A DNA stretch of 64,000 nucleotides, taken from Lutraria lutraria (lineage: Eukaryota > Mollusca > Bivalvia > Venerida > Mactridae). Shown piece after piece: positions 1-10,440 of this stretch (positions are counted from its first letter, which is position 1; each line of letters opens with the position of its first letter). The translations under genes and the position numbers were made by a program. The stretch is taken from contig OZ026848.1 of the NCBI GenBank assembly GCA_964023205.1, forward strand, positions 35,141,912 through 35,205,911, in the 5' to 3' direction. Below the pieces are notes generated by a model. It had not been told where the DNA came from. It ran no database searches and saw only the letters and a program-made list of their open reading frames with translations.

Positions 1-415
1 CCCTCACCTCCACCTCCTCTGTCAATGTCTTATCATCCCTCTCTCAACAATCTCTACACAGAATTGTAGTTCGTTACCCCTCACCTCCACCTCCTCTGTC
101 AACGTCTTATCTTCCCTCTCTCAACAATCTCTACACAGAATTGTAATTCGTTACCCCTCACCCCCACCTCCTCTGTCAACGTCTTATCTTCCCTCTCTCA
201 ACAATCTCTACACAGAATTGTAATTCGTTACCCCTCACCTCCACCTCCTCCGTCAACGTCATATCTTCCCTCTCTCAACAATCTCTACACAGAATTGTAG
301 TTCGTTACCCCTCACCCCCACCTCCTCTGTCAACGTCTTATCTTCCCTCTCTCAACAATCTCTACACAGAATTGTAGTTCGTTACCCCTCACCTCCACCT
401 CCTCTGTCAACGTCT
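1..415. repeat. 77-bp minisatellite, truncated by the left edge
   Basis: About 5.4 copies of a 77-bp unit. The landmark ccctcacc recurs at 1, 78, 155, 232, 309 and 386, exactly 77 bp apart, with only a few substitutions between copies. The last copy runs into single-copy-looking sequence after 'caacgtcta'. A shortened single copy of the same unit (tctctatacagagct through ctctgtcaacgtctaaaaag) is found at about 3990-4040 inside another family A copy, so this array is a local amplification of a piece of that dispersed repeat. It has no coding content. Confidence 0.95.
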
Positions 416-720
416 AAAAAGTGTCCATGTGTCCATGTCTCAGAAGTTTCCATAGCATGCACAAAATCAGGATTTAATTTCTCTTTAAATGTAAATTTGT
501 TGTCATAATGTAATACGATTACGTAGACTTTTGTGATTTATTTACGTTTGAGCGATTTGAATTACTGAACACATTCCGTCGAGAAATAGTGAGCTTGATA
601 AATGAAAAATTTCTTCTGATTTTCTTGTAAATATTTTCACTTCTCACTCCAATGTATTCTATGATAGAAATTGTTTCTCACAGGTATAAAGTTTGTACCA
701 TTTGTCGCTTTATTCCTTGT
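416..720. repeat. Dispersed repeat family A, tail segment
   Basis: This stretch aligns along its length with 4045-4360: both contain a gtgtcca start, 'aaaatcaggattta', 'cttttgtgatttatt', 'gaattactga', 'gagaaatagtg' and 'gaaattgtttctcacaggt' in the same order. In both places it follows the 77-bp unit or its degenerate form, so it is the downstream part of one repeat family. No open frame or terminal structure identifies the class. A further piece, 'ccttgttttacaagaatc' at about 711-728, recurs at about 9581-9598. Confidence 0.75.
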
Positions 721-772
721 TTTACAAGAATCGTGTAAAACGCTGAAGCATGTGAGGGATAACGAACGACAA

Positions 773-792
773 CTCTCTCTCTCTCTCTCTCT
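773..792. repeat. (CT)n microsatellite
   Basis: Ten consecutive CT dinucleotides directly after the family A tail. Confidence 0.95.
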
Positions 793-1017
793 TAGTCCTT
801 ACTCATACACGATATAAATTTGATATGTTGAAATAGGATAGATAGTCTGTATAAGAATAATATGATATAAGCGATCAGTGATTACTTCCCTTCGTGGATT
901 ACTCTGTAGACGACAAGCCTACTTGTATACATGGCATCAAAGTGATTGTAAATCATAAGGGAAACTACGTAGTTTTATATAATAAATTAAAGTACTGTAC
1001 CTACGCATGGAAAATGA

Positions 1018-1183
1018 ACTTACGTAGATTTGCACTGCAATATGTAGCAGGAACTAGCTTAACAATTGCAGGGTGGATGCAGAAAAGCGTAGCACATGTA
1101 CTTTGGTTCGCAATAAAAGTCATACACACCGGGTGAATGACGGCTACGGAAGGCTGAACAGTCATTCAGTTTCCAATCTGAAT
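1018..1183. repeat. Dispersed repeat family A, head segment
   Basis: Matches 3860-3985 and 44569-44727. Shared landmarks are 'cttgcactgcaa' (here tttgcactgcaa), 'ggaactagtt', a gcggatgtagaaaa-like stretch and 'gtgacggctatgga', in the same order. Open frames across it (about 80 codons on plus, 72 on minus) are not conserved between the copies and are not treated as genes. Confidence 0.7.
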
Positions 1184-1208
1184 ATTTACTGCTTGTAACA
1201 TGTAAATA

Positions 1209-1373
1209 CGGTAAACTCCTGACAACCGGACCCATTCCGGACTTGGGTAAAATCCGGTTTATGAGAATTCCCGTCAACTTTTGGTGAATTCTGAAGGTAA
1301 TGAGATTTGAAAAATTTCCGATTTTCAGAGAATTTTGTTATTTAGGGTTTCCCGGTATTCAGGTGTTTTACTG
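1209..1373. mobile_element. Pogo/Tigger-like MITE, about 165 bp, TA-flanked
   Basis: The left end reads CGGTAAACTCCTGACAACCG and the right end, read on the other strand, reads CAGTAAAACACCTGAATACC. Both continue into CCGG, so the termini form an imperfect inverted repeat of about 25 bp. Each end is bordered by TA (1207-1208 and 1374-1375), as for Tc1/mariner/pogo-type insertions. There is no coding capacity. A CAGTAAAACCC...CCGGA end at 35330 is clearly related. The right terminus runs without a break into the following minisatellite. Confidence 0.7.
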
Positions 1374-2106
1374 TATTCTATATGTACAAAAATTCTGTTA
1401 TTTAGGGTGTCCGGTATTCAGGTGTTTTACTGTATTCTATATGTACAAGAATTCTGTTATTTAGGGTGTCCGGTATTCAGGTGTTTTACTGTATTATATA
1501 TGTACAATAATTCTATTATTTAGGGTGTCCGGTATTCAGGTGTTTTACTGTATTCTATATGTACAAGAATTCTGTTATTTAGGGTGTCCGGTATTCAGGT
1601 GTTTTACTGTATTCTATATGTACAAGAATTCTGTTATTAAGGGTGTCCGGTATTCAGGTGTTTTACTGTATTCTATATGTACAAGAATTCTGTTATTTAG
1701 GATTTCCCGGTATTCAGGTGTTTTACTGTATTCTATATGTACAAGAATTCTGTTATTTAGGGTTTCCCGGAATTCAGGTGTTTTACTGTATTCTATATGT
1801 ACAAGAATTCTGTTATTTAGGGTGTCCCGGTATTCAGGTGTTTTACTGTATTCTATATGTACAAGAATTCTGTTACTTAGGGTTTCCCGGTATTCAGGTG
1901 TTTTACTGTATTATATATGTACAAGAATTCTGTTATTTAGGGTTTCCCGGTATTCAGGTGTTTTACTGTATTCTATATGTACAAGAATTCTGTTATTTAG
2001 GGTTTCCCGGTATTTAGGTGTTTTACTGTATTCTATATGTACAATAATTATGTTATTTAGGGTTTCCCGGTATTCAGGTGTTTTACTGTATTATATATGT
2101 ACAAGA
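1335..2106. repeat. 59/60-bp minisatellite made from a MITE terminus
   Basis: Thirteen copies. The landmark aggtgttttactgta starts at 1361, 1420, 1479, 1538, 1597, 1656, 1716 and then every 60 bp to 2076. Copies 2-6 are 59 bp with 'ggtgtccgg'; later ones are mostly 60 bp with 'ggtttcccgg'. Copy 1 is the right end of the MITE at 1209-1373, so each unit carries a pogo-like terminus plus the TA and about 30 bp of flank (tctatatgtacaagaattct). Open frames of 60-197 codons follow the repeat and are spurious. Confidence 0.93.
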
Positions 2107-2319
2107 AATACAGTATAATAACATAACATGCAAAGTAATTAATACAATATCGAAGAATTACTTACTTATTTACCCCTACATGTATTAATATGTATACATA
2201 CAAACTAAATATATAGCTAAACAAATGTAGCCTAGACATTGTTTCCGACCACAGGTGCTTGGCATGTGGCTATGACCCCCATGGCCCCTCTACACCCCCC
2301 CCCCCCCAAAATCAAATCT
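2107..2319. other. No feature recognised; 13-C homopolymer
   Basis: AT-rich sequence followed by a run of 13 C at 2295-2307, immediately beyond the point where the helicase pseudogene loses its reading frame. No other structure seen. Confidence 0.6.
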
Positions 2320-3287
2320 CTATAATATCATTCTTGCAATTGGCACATTTTTTACACCAAATCTTACAACTGGCCCCTCTTCGGTAACAGCTTGGATTTC
2401 ACCTTTAAGGCCATTAACAAGCTTGTCTATATTCCTCAACAGAATTACTGGTGCCCCAATCTTGACCCATAAACATTTTGGTACAACAATTTTTCCCAAA
2501 TGGGCTTTGTCACCACTGTCTAATGATGCAAATTCATAAAGTTGTCCAGGGAATTCAATAATTTTTTTACGATTAAAGTCATCTACCTGGTCATTGGTAG
2601 CAAACAACATAGTGCACTGTTCAGCATTAGGAAATTGACGTTTCAAAGTTTCAAGAAAAGCTGATGTTTCTTGGCTTACTTCACCAATCGAGCATTCTGT
2701 TATGACTTGAATTAATTAAGCCTCACTTTGTCTCACAACTTCTGTTAATAACACTCTGTGTGGAATGGCTGTTGTGAACAGCGGACTTGTAAAACAAAAA
2801 TCTCCATTGTCACCACACAAAGTATTTGGTACAGGTGGCAACTGTCTAAAATCACCCGCTACGATTAATTGTATGCCACCAAAATAAAGGTCAGGATTTT
2901 TTATCTGGCAAATTGTGTTGAGGCTTTCAAACAATCTCTGGCTCATCATAGATATCTCATCAATCACTAAAATGTCTGTTTCCTTAATTCTCTGTTTAAC
3001 ATTGTTATATTCTATATTGTTACAAATGACCTCTGTTATTTCATTCCGATCATAACGGCCATCTCCAAATCCTGACCATCTATGAATGGTCATGGCATCA
3101 TTGTAATTTGTACATGCTATGCCAGTTGTTGCAGTAATATAAACATTTTTTTGTTTATGTTTATAATATTTTCTAGAACTTTTTTAATCAAATAAGTCTT
3201 GCCTGTACCAGCAGAACCATGTATTAGAATACTGTGGCCTTCATTAATGTACTTCGCCGCTTGTTTTTGTTGCTTATTTAAAGCCAT
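2320..3287 (-). pseudogene. PIF1-like DNA helicase, broken and truncated
   Basis: Relic of a superfamily 1B PIF1-type 5'-3' DNA helicase. Read from ATG at 3287, the first 31 codons include Walker A GSAGTGKT (residues 24-31). A one-base change in an A7 run (T7 on plus, 3146-3152) breaks the frame near codon 48. The next frame continues with ITATTGIA, Walker B DILVIDEIS (about 2941-2978), GDFRQLPPV and VVRQSE. A single in-frame TAA at 2716-2718 follows, and the same frame then continues to 2320 with FATNDQVDDFNRKK and LLRNIDKLVNG. It stops before the C-terminal helicase motifs, so it is cut short. PIF1-like genes in animals are often parts of Helitrons or other mobile DNA; no Rep domain is visible here, so the parent element is unknown. 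Confidence 0.88.
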
Positions 3288-3834
3288 CTTGAAACTTCAA
3301 ACAAAACTGAAACTTGCTGTAAACAAGTGTTTAAATAGGCGTGGCCTGGTTTTCGGTTTCAGAACGACGAATCTAAAAAGCCGGGAACCACGCGACCGGA
3401 AGTTAAGAAAGGTGAAGGACGTCAAACAAGCCACTCGTTGACACTGATCATTTACGACATATTGACAAAACGTTTGAGCTACATTTGTGTTAGATTCAAA
3501 ATTGTGAAACACTGCATTGTTGACAGTTAGTAGATATATCGGTAAGTTGCTTTACATGTTATTTTCTGAGGAATCGGCGTGAAAATATAGAGTTTGCTGC
3601 ACGATTTCTGTAGTTATGATATGAAAAGTCGCATCGTCCGATAGTCCAAACGGAACCGATTTTTCGATATAACGGACAAACAAGTATGGAGTGATAGAAC
3701 GATCATCAACTTCCTAATTGCAAACATTCACGGCTTACCTCAAGATGAACGAGAATTAATAAAAGAGGGGTCACGTGAAATTTAGGTCAAACCGAGGATC
3801 ACAATATACGGAGGCTAAAAGTATATAAATCAAA
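3288..3834. other. No feature recognised
   Basis: Sequence upstream of the helicase relic. Overlapping 70-80 codon open frames lie at 3199-3512 on both strands but show no recognisable domain and mirror one another, so they are not called. Confidence 0.5.
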
Positions 3835-4360
3835 GTACTGAAAGTACTCATTGAAACTGAACTTTCTTAGACTTGCACTGCAACATGGACCGGGAACTAG
3901 TTTAACATTTTCATGGCGGATGTAGAAAACGTAGAACTAAGTTCGCGTAAACAAGACATGCGTGCCGAGTGAGTGACGGCTATGGATCAATCTCTATACA
4001 GAGCTGTCGCTCGTTAACCCTCTGTCAACGTCTAAAAAGTTGTTCAAAATATGTGTCCAAGTCTCATCAATTTCCATCTTATGCCAAAATCAGGATTTAG
4101 TTTTCTCTAAGTATAAATTTGCTGTCATAATGTAAAACGAGTACGTAGACTTTTGTGATTTATTTCCGTTTAAGCAATTTGAATTACTGACCTAATTATC
4201 GATTGTAAACAAACAGATTCCGTAGAGAAATAGTGCGCTTGATAAATGAAATATTTCATGTGATTTTCTTGTGAATCATTACATTTTTTACTCCAATTTA
4301 TTGTACGATAGAAATTGTTTCTCACAGGTGTGAAGTTAATACCATTTGTCGCTTTATTAC
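3835..4360. repeat. Dispersed repeat family A, most complete copy
   Basis: Holds in order a head (about 3860-3985, like 1018-1183), one short form of the 77-bp unit (about 3988-4040) and a tail (about 4045-4360, like 416-720). This order shows how the pieces elsewhere fit together. No terminal inverted repeat or open frame was found; the class is undetermined. Confidence 0.7.
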
Positions 4361-5135
4361 CTGCGGCCTCGGTGCCTTTGGAAAGTGTTTAGTGATTTGG
4401 CTATGGTGATTTGTCTGTACTTCGTGTTTAAGTAGCATTTTGTAAGAATGTCGAGAACAAGACTAAATCAAAGTACTGAACGTACTGTCGGACTTGATTT
4501 TTACCATACGAGACAAAAGAGAGTAATGTGTACCCACATCGTTCGAGCCCATACAAATATTTTAACATTTAAAATTACGGACCGATTTTTCATTCATATT
4601 GTAATGCAGGTCATATGCATATAGGTAAATGACATAAGCTAGGGCTTTACTATAGTCCCTTTGCTAAATTTTTAAAATGAAAAAAGCCTGATATTGGAAA
4701 GTTTAATGATTAGCACATTAATTGAGGACAATTTAATTGCTTTAAAAACTCTTTATTGTACAAAACTAGTAAACAACACTTCAGTAACAGTAAATACAAA
4801 CATTGATTCTTCTGGTTTTAACACAACAGAACATCGTCGCATTGAACACATTCAGGGTCACTCAAATCAAAAAGGTCCTGACACAGTAGAGTAAGACCTA
4901 TATGACTTATAGTTAACCCGATGTTGCATGAAATTCAGACGTGATTATGTAATTCTAAATAATCTGGCGTAAAAGGAACTCTTAAACAGTAAATTTTAAA
5001 AGCACGTATCCAGTAATTTACGTTCGTATTCAGCGACTCGAATTATTATTCTTAAGCCGCAGTTTTAACATTCAACCTTCGATAAATCAAACTCCCCACA
5101 TCGGTTACGCTTTGCTACTAGCCACTGCGGGGAGT
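4361..5135. other. No gene seen; small GC hairpin
   Basis: A 66-codon open frame (4694-4894) has no recognisable features. A short stem pairs actcccc near 5091 with ggggagt near 5128, just outside the inverted-repeat element that follows. Confidence 0.45.
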
Positions 5136-6008
5136 GAGTCTATAAATAGCGATTCCGTCATCAAAATAACACTAGTTGGTGTGAATATCACGGAATACGA
5201 TTAAATGAGAATTCGCTTTGTAATATTAAGAATTGTAGAAAGGCACAAAACACACACATCGATGGTAGATTGTTGCAAATGCATGAATACGTCCGTGGAG
5301 ATTTTTCTGAACTATCGAACGAAAACCGAAAATAGAACTACTTTTACGGCAAGATATTTTATTGGACAGTGAATACGCGGTTTTAATTCTACGCATTTGA
5401 AAATCTCATGTATCTACCGACAAGCACTTATTTAGATACATGACTCTTTCCATGTAGTTACAATAGAATGATTTGAAATGTATTTAGATCTGACACACTT
5501 AATTGGGGAAAGATTCCAGATACTTCTATATAAACATACCATTTAGTTGCATACTATTTCCTTTATGTGGCATTCTTTTAACCAAGCTGTTATGGAGTCC
5601 AGCGACAAATATAAGTCGACGATTACAAAGGACTTGATTTTGATAAAAATCAAGTCCAAAAACTAATCTAATCTGGTTTTCGTGTTAATCAATCTTTAGT
5701 ACGCTTTTGTAAGAATGACAAGATCCACACTAGCGCAATATTTCGAAGCAATTGAGAACAATTTTATAGACGAATTATACTTACGAGTATTTGTTGTACG
5801 GCGACGGAAGTCGCCGTACACTATGGAATGCTTATTTTTAAGTGGCAATGCAAAATCGCAACTTCTTGCACCGAAGCAGATTACTGACAGTGTCCAAAAT
5901 ATCCGCAATGTTCATCACGTGATATAAACAAAACAGAAATAGAGCGAGGTCACGTGTTACTCACACCAACTAGTGTTAGCTTGATGACGCAGTCGCTATT
6001 TATAGTCT
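5136..6008. mobile_element. Inverted-repeat element with TATAAATAG in both arms
   Basis: The left arm (about 5136-5192) and right arm (about 5951-6008) are imperfect inverted repeats of about 55 bp. Both read, from the outside in, TATAAATAGCGA, a CGTCATCAA block, then ACACTAGTTGGTGTGA. Between them lie about 760 bp with two antiparallel 70-codon open frames (5696-5927) that mirror each other across an 11-bp perfect hairpin. The layout fits a non-autonomous DNA transposon or a foldback duplication. I see no clear target-site duplication, so the outer limits are approximate. TATAAATAG resembles a TATA box, but promoter function is only a guess. Confidence 0.6.
5795..5820. other. Perfect 11-bp GC-rich hairpin
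   Basis: TGTACGGCGAC, loop GGAA, then GTCGCCGTACA. It is near the middle of the inverted-repeat element and much more GC-rich than its surroundings. Confidence 0.85.
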
Positions 6009-7740
6009 AAGAATGGAGCGAGCTCGATAAACAACGACGGGAATGAATCTGCCCATCTGTCCATAAACGAACCGAATCCAATCCTACTATAGTAAACAAA
6101 CATGGCGTTGAATTTAGTACACTATCAAGCATTGTGTTATATTACTGAGGATGAAGCAAAACTACTTTTAAGTGGTGTTCATGTGTACATACAGACTGTG
6201 TATTATTCAAGTTGTTAATAGTCTCAATGATCACGTGACATTCGCCGAATACTAGTAGCTGTTTCATATCGTTGTCGTCTCGTCAATGTCAATCACCTAT
6301 AAATTACTAGAGAACTAGTTTAGTATTTATATGGGCACTGTGACGACAGGGTTCGACATTAAGGCAGGTCCGAACGACAATCAAAAGCTTACTGGTCCAG
6401 TCTAGTGCATCTTGCTATTTGGTAGCCCGAATGGTCGTGCTCTTGAAAATGCAGCCGAAACTCTTTATATCAAAGGACTTGTTGGGAATTGTTCGATCTA
6501 AATGAACTTCGATGTATAAATTATTAGAGAAATTCGCTGTGTTTATTACATTTTGGAGCGATCGTCGGTGTGTTGTAATAATCATTTAATCGTGTTATAA
6601 GATACGGAACACGGTATTTATACGTTTCGATGTATTTATTTTAGCAACATGTCGCAAATAAACAAAACATTATAAACATATTCACACAGACTAATTTTAT
6701 AATCGCGAGCGTGGACACTGACTTGTTTACGCAATTGTCATTAATTAAATATCGATTTCGGAGCTCAATACAAAAAATGTCCGACCAGGTGAGAAATGGT
6801 GACTTAATTGGTTCGACATAGACGGTCACTTTATGGTTCGATATAGATAGTCACTTTACAGTTGAAAATCTATGTTTGGGACCGTTATACCAGGTTTTTA
6901 CGACAACGTACCCTCAGACAACGGAGTATATTATTTTTGGAGACTTTATTTAAATATTTTAAATGCATTCCAGCAGATATTGTAACGTCTGATACATCGA
7001 GGTGATAGTTTCCCCTGATTTTATTTTTAGGGTGGAAACAGGGGCTACATATAGAGTACCTCGTGAACTGTAGAACCATATGACCAGATTCATGAGATTC
7101 ATGAAACATCAACGGCTTGTATTTTTGATGGAGTAGATGATCACTTTAGTTTCGGGATCAGTTAAGTCAAAATAACAAATTCGTTTGATCTGAAACTTCG
7201 CACATCCTGATAAAAAATGCTACATAGGCCACATTCTAGTATTGAATTGCCGGATACGATTTTGCGCCGTACAAACATTTAACTTGTTTATTATAGTTGT
7301 TTGCGAGTACTTACTGTATTGTCTATTACTAGTTTGGCTTATCCTGGCCATTTGATTGGCTAATGGTGATTTCGGTCATTCTTTATTAGTCAATCATTGG
7401 ACTGGCTATTCGTCGCGTTACCTGTCAGGTTTGACTGAATCTGTTCGTCTGCCCTGTTGTTGAAACGCAAGTAAGTAATGTAGGCATCGTGCTATGATGT
7501 TAACGTGGCATAATATCGGGACATCATTAGATGTAAGTTTAATGTGGTTGTACGTATCATATCAGACTATGGTGGATTTGGTAGTATTTAGGGTGTACTT
7601 TATTCCATTGATGTATGGTATGGTAATAACTTTATACATGAATGTATTCAATTGTCAAATACTCATGATTGTCAAAATATGTATATTATCTATAACTTGT
7701 AAATATGTTATACTCTCCATAATGGAGGAATGAATAAATT
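6009..7740. other. No gene recognised; one 25-bp tandem duplication
   Basis: AT-rich sequence with only short unsupported open frames of 62-79 codons. At about 6809-6858 a 25-bp stretch (ggttcgacatagacggtcac and its close copy ggttcgatatagatagtcac) is present twice in tandem. Confidence 0.5.
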
Positions 7741-8350
7741 AGACTCATTTACTGAAAATATTATTAGGATCGGTGTATAAATGAAGGCGCTAGTGTTTAA
7801 ACAAGCTAAAATATAGCAAATTTTCAAAATCAAGGGCCCATAACTCTTGAATTTTAGGTCCGATTCCGCCCATAATCTAACTTATTCAAGATATTTTGGT
7901 TATACACATTTACTGAAAATATGATTAGGATTGGTGAATAAATGAATGCGCTAGAGTGTAAACAAACTCAAATATAGCAAAGTTTCTAAGTCAAGGGCCC
8001 ATAACTCTTGAAGTTCTGGTCCGATATTGCCCATAATCAAACCTGTCCAAGATCTTTTGGTTACACACTGAAAATATGATTAGGATTGGTGAATAAATGA
8101 AGGCTCTAGAGTGTAAACAAGCTAAATATAGCAAATTTTGTAATTCAAGGGCCCATAACTCTAGAAGTTATTGTCCGATTTTGCCCATAATCGAACTTAG
8201 CCGAGACATTGTGGCCATATACATTGTGAGTAAGTTTAATCATGATTCGTTAAGAGTTGCGGTTGCTAGAGTGTAAACAAACTAATTGTGGACGGACGAC
8301 GGACATTCAACGATCCTGAAAGCTTACCTGATGAATCAGGTGACATAAAA
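7741..8350 (+). mobile_element. Pearl/Helentron-associated-like element with ~160-bp core repeats
   Basis: About three and a half tandem copies of a 155-161 bp unit; 'actgaaaatat' occurs at 7751, 7912 and 8067, and every unit carries 'aagggcccataactct' followed by 'gtccgat.ttgcccataat'. The last partial unit runs into 'gtggacggacgacggac' and a 3' hairpin with stem ACCTGAT/ATCAGGT at about 8326-8342, then an A-rich stretch. Core repeats of about 160 bp inside a short element are known from the bivalve pearl family and Helentron-associated elements; the 3' hairpin fits a rolling-circle element. Assignment to that group is by resemblance only. Confidence 0.65.
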
Positions 8351-8569
8351 AGCAACTTCATACAAAAAACTTAAACCAATGCTTCTTGTAAATCGTCTAA
8401 CTATAACGTTTTGTTATAGTTGTTCTTGTTCTAACTATGAATACTATTTGAGATATTTTTCTTGAAAAGCAATAGCTTGTATAACTTATACAATGTTTAA
8501 TTCCTAAACAAAAATAAGGAAATCAAATTCCAAAAAAGATTTACTCCTCGGAGATCTATTTTTAGCCTT
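8351..8569. other. No feature recognised
   Basis: AT-rich spacer between two repeat elements. Confidence 0.5.
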
Positions 8570-9107
8570 CAGGTACAATAACACCGTAGAATACTACTGT
8601 ACATGAACTGTGACATACAAGTTTCAAGTAGAGCTGGTTAGGCACTCGATTTCATGATTTTTATACGTTTACAGACGTTATTTTTCAATTTCACCCATCA
8701 AACAACGCAAACCTGTCGAAAGAAAAATCTTCATTTTTTCCCTTATTGAGTGTATAAAATACTCCAAGGTAGTGAACTCGCCATCTTTTCGATTGACGGT
8801 AGTGACGAAAATAAGCGTGGGTCCCGGCTTTCCTTCTAATCTGCACGTGCTTTCCGGGAACCTTGCTTCCGTTGTAGTGTTCCCCAACTTTAAACGTTTT
8901 GACAGCTTTAACAAGGAAAGCCGGGACCCACGCTTATTTTCGTAAAAGATGGCGAGTTCGCTACCTTGGAGTATTTTATACACTGAACAAGGGAAAAAAT
9001 GAAGATTTTTCTATGGTTAAATTAACCGGTAGTATACCACTGTACATAAACTGTGACATACCAGTTTCAAGCAGAGTTGGTTAGGTTAAATTAACCGGTA
9101 GTATACC
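8570..9107. mobile_element. Foldback element between direct repeats
   Basis: A large hairpin has its left arm at 8721-8835 and right arm at 8913-9012, separated by 77 bp. The arms match closely, except that the left carries about 15 extra bases (about 8788-8803). Outside the hairpin, about 62 bp at 8583-8645 (ctgtacatgaactgtgacat) recur in direct orientation at about 9031-9085 (ctgtacataaactgtgacat). A 24-bp stretch beginning ggttaaattaaccggtagta occurs at 9015 and again at 9084, 69 bp apart. Open frames of 61 and 101 codons run through the arms and are antiparallel shadows of each other. Confidence 0.75.
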
Positions 9108-10364
9108 CGATCTCCGATGATAAAGAAGCAAGTTTAAATCAGAATTTAATTAAATGCCGTTGTGGACATATGCCTTGGTGGATTTATAAGCAATGTACAT
9201 CAATTGGAGCAGAAAATTGATGGTTTCGCACCATATATATTTTTAGCAAGCACCAGTTTATTTCGGTGCACGTTAATTTGTTCCCAACATATTTCGACGA
9301 AGATTACGTAGCCAAAGGGTAAAACTTCTCCGACACTATATTTTTGATCCTGGAGACGGATATCGTCAAGTCTAAATGCTTTCAATATTCATCTGTTGAG
9401 TACAACAATTATTATTTCGGATACAAATATATATACGTATATTTAACATACGTACCTGAATTATTTGGACTAATAAACATACACCGGAATAAATTCGATC
9501 AGCATATAAACTTCAGAAAAATACATCCTTAACAATACTGGTCTGTAAATTATCTGGCCGCAGAAAACTATTTGACTTGTTCCTTGTTTTACAAGAATCT
9601 TGTAGAACGCTGAGACGTTGACAGATATGTGTAGGAGAGATGACGAATAACAACTCTGGGTATTGATTGGCTATGGATAGTTGAACTGTCATCCAGCTCC
9701 CATAAATGTTATAATAATAACGTTGCGATTAAAACATCAGTTTAACGTTTTGTTATGGTACCATCTAGATATGATTTAATTTCTAAGTTTTCAGTGTATA
9801 ATGTCAGAAGTGTGGTATGTAGTATGTACGTGAAATCAAGAATTTTCGTTACACCGTTCTTGCACACTTCATGAACTGTTCATGGAGTAATAATAACTAT
9901 TTATATGCGGACAGTCAATTGTGATAAATGCACCATGTTTCTTGATGTTTCTAAATACATGTATGTTTATATAAGAATAAGTCGTGCACTTGATGACATG
10001 AAATAAATGTAAACAAACCTATATAGTTGGATTTATTCCCGGCAACATTAAGGCACAATGCGTACAGTCTCGCTTGTTCAGCTTCGAAGTAATCCCCCAT
10101 TATTACACCTCGTTCTGTATCATATCTAAAAATAGAACACATTATCTTCATGAGATAACAACAACCTAAAACTGTATTCAAGATGCTACTTTTACCCAAC
10201 TCCTTGATACCATTATTATTATTGATCACATAACCTGCGGTCCAGGACCGCCAGGAGTGCCGTAAAGCCGCGCCGGAAATATCGTTCGGCACTGCCAAAC
10301 CGTGCAATAAACACATTTGCATATTTTGTATTACATGTACTACGCTACTACGATATTTGTAAAC
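9108..10364. other. No gene supported; family A fragment at ~9577-9710
   Basis: 'ccttgttttacaagaatct...gtagaacgctga' and 'tggatagttgaactgtcat' around 9577-9710 match pieces at about 706-775 and 1150-1180. On minus, 9951-10322 is open for 123 codons. Its part at about 10030-10125 begins after a splice-acceptor-like ttctatttttag and reads GDYFEAEQARLYALC, which looks coding, but I cannot assign it to a family and it could be chance. Confidence 0.4.
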
Positions 10365-10424
10365 ATGGCCGACTTTCGATTCGTACCGGGCGATTTCGTC
10401 AACATTGACGGGCGAGGCAAAGCT
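10365..10424 (+). CDS. Possible first coding exon upstream of the recombinase relic
   Basis: ATG at 10365 opens 20 codons (MADFRFVPGDFV, then NIDGRGKA) that end exactly at a strong splice donor, GCT|GTAAGT (10425-10430). The local base composition is more GC-rich than the flanks. The exon ends in phase 0. A phase-0 acceptor that would join it to the recombinase frame is the cacag before 10553, but its pyrimidine tract is poor, so the link is uncertain. The peptide resembles no family I know. It could be the 5' exon of the Crypton-like gene, an unrelated exon, or chance. Confidence 0.3.
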
Positions 10425-10440
10425 GTAAGTTAATGAACGT

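Noticed and set aside
1525..2118. 197-codon and overlapping 124-codon frames as Cys-rich repeat proteins
   Set aside because: They follow a 59/60-bp minisatellite of MITE termini. Two frames are open at once, which argues against coding.
7320..7420. Promoter with several CCAAT/ATTGG boxes
   Set aside because: Short motifs occur by chance and no gene follows within several kilobases.
8678..9084. 101- and 61-codon frames on opposite strands as genes
   Set aside because: They are the two arms of a foldback hairpin mirrored on each other.
9951..10322. 123-codon minus-strand frame as a gene
   Set aside because: Only a central exon-like part looks coding; there is no family resemblance, and the start lies in a different kind of sequence.
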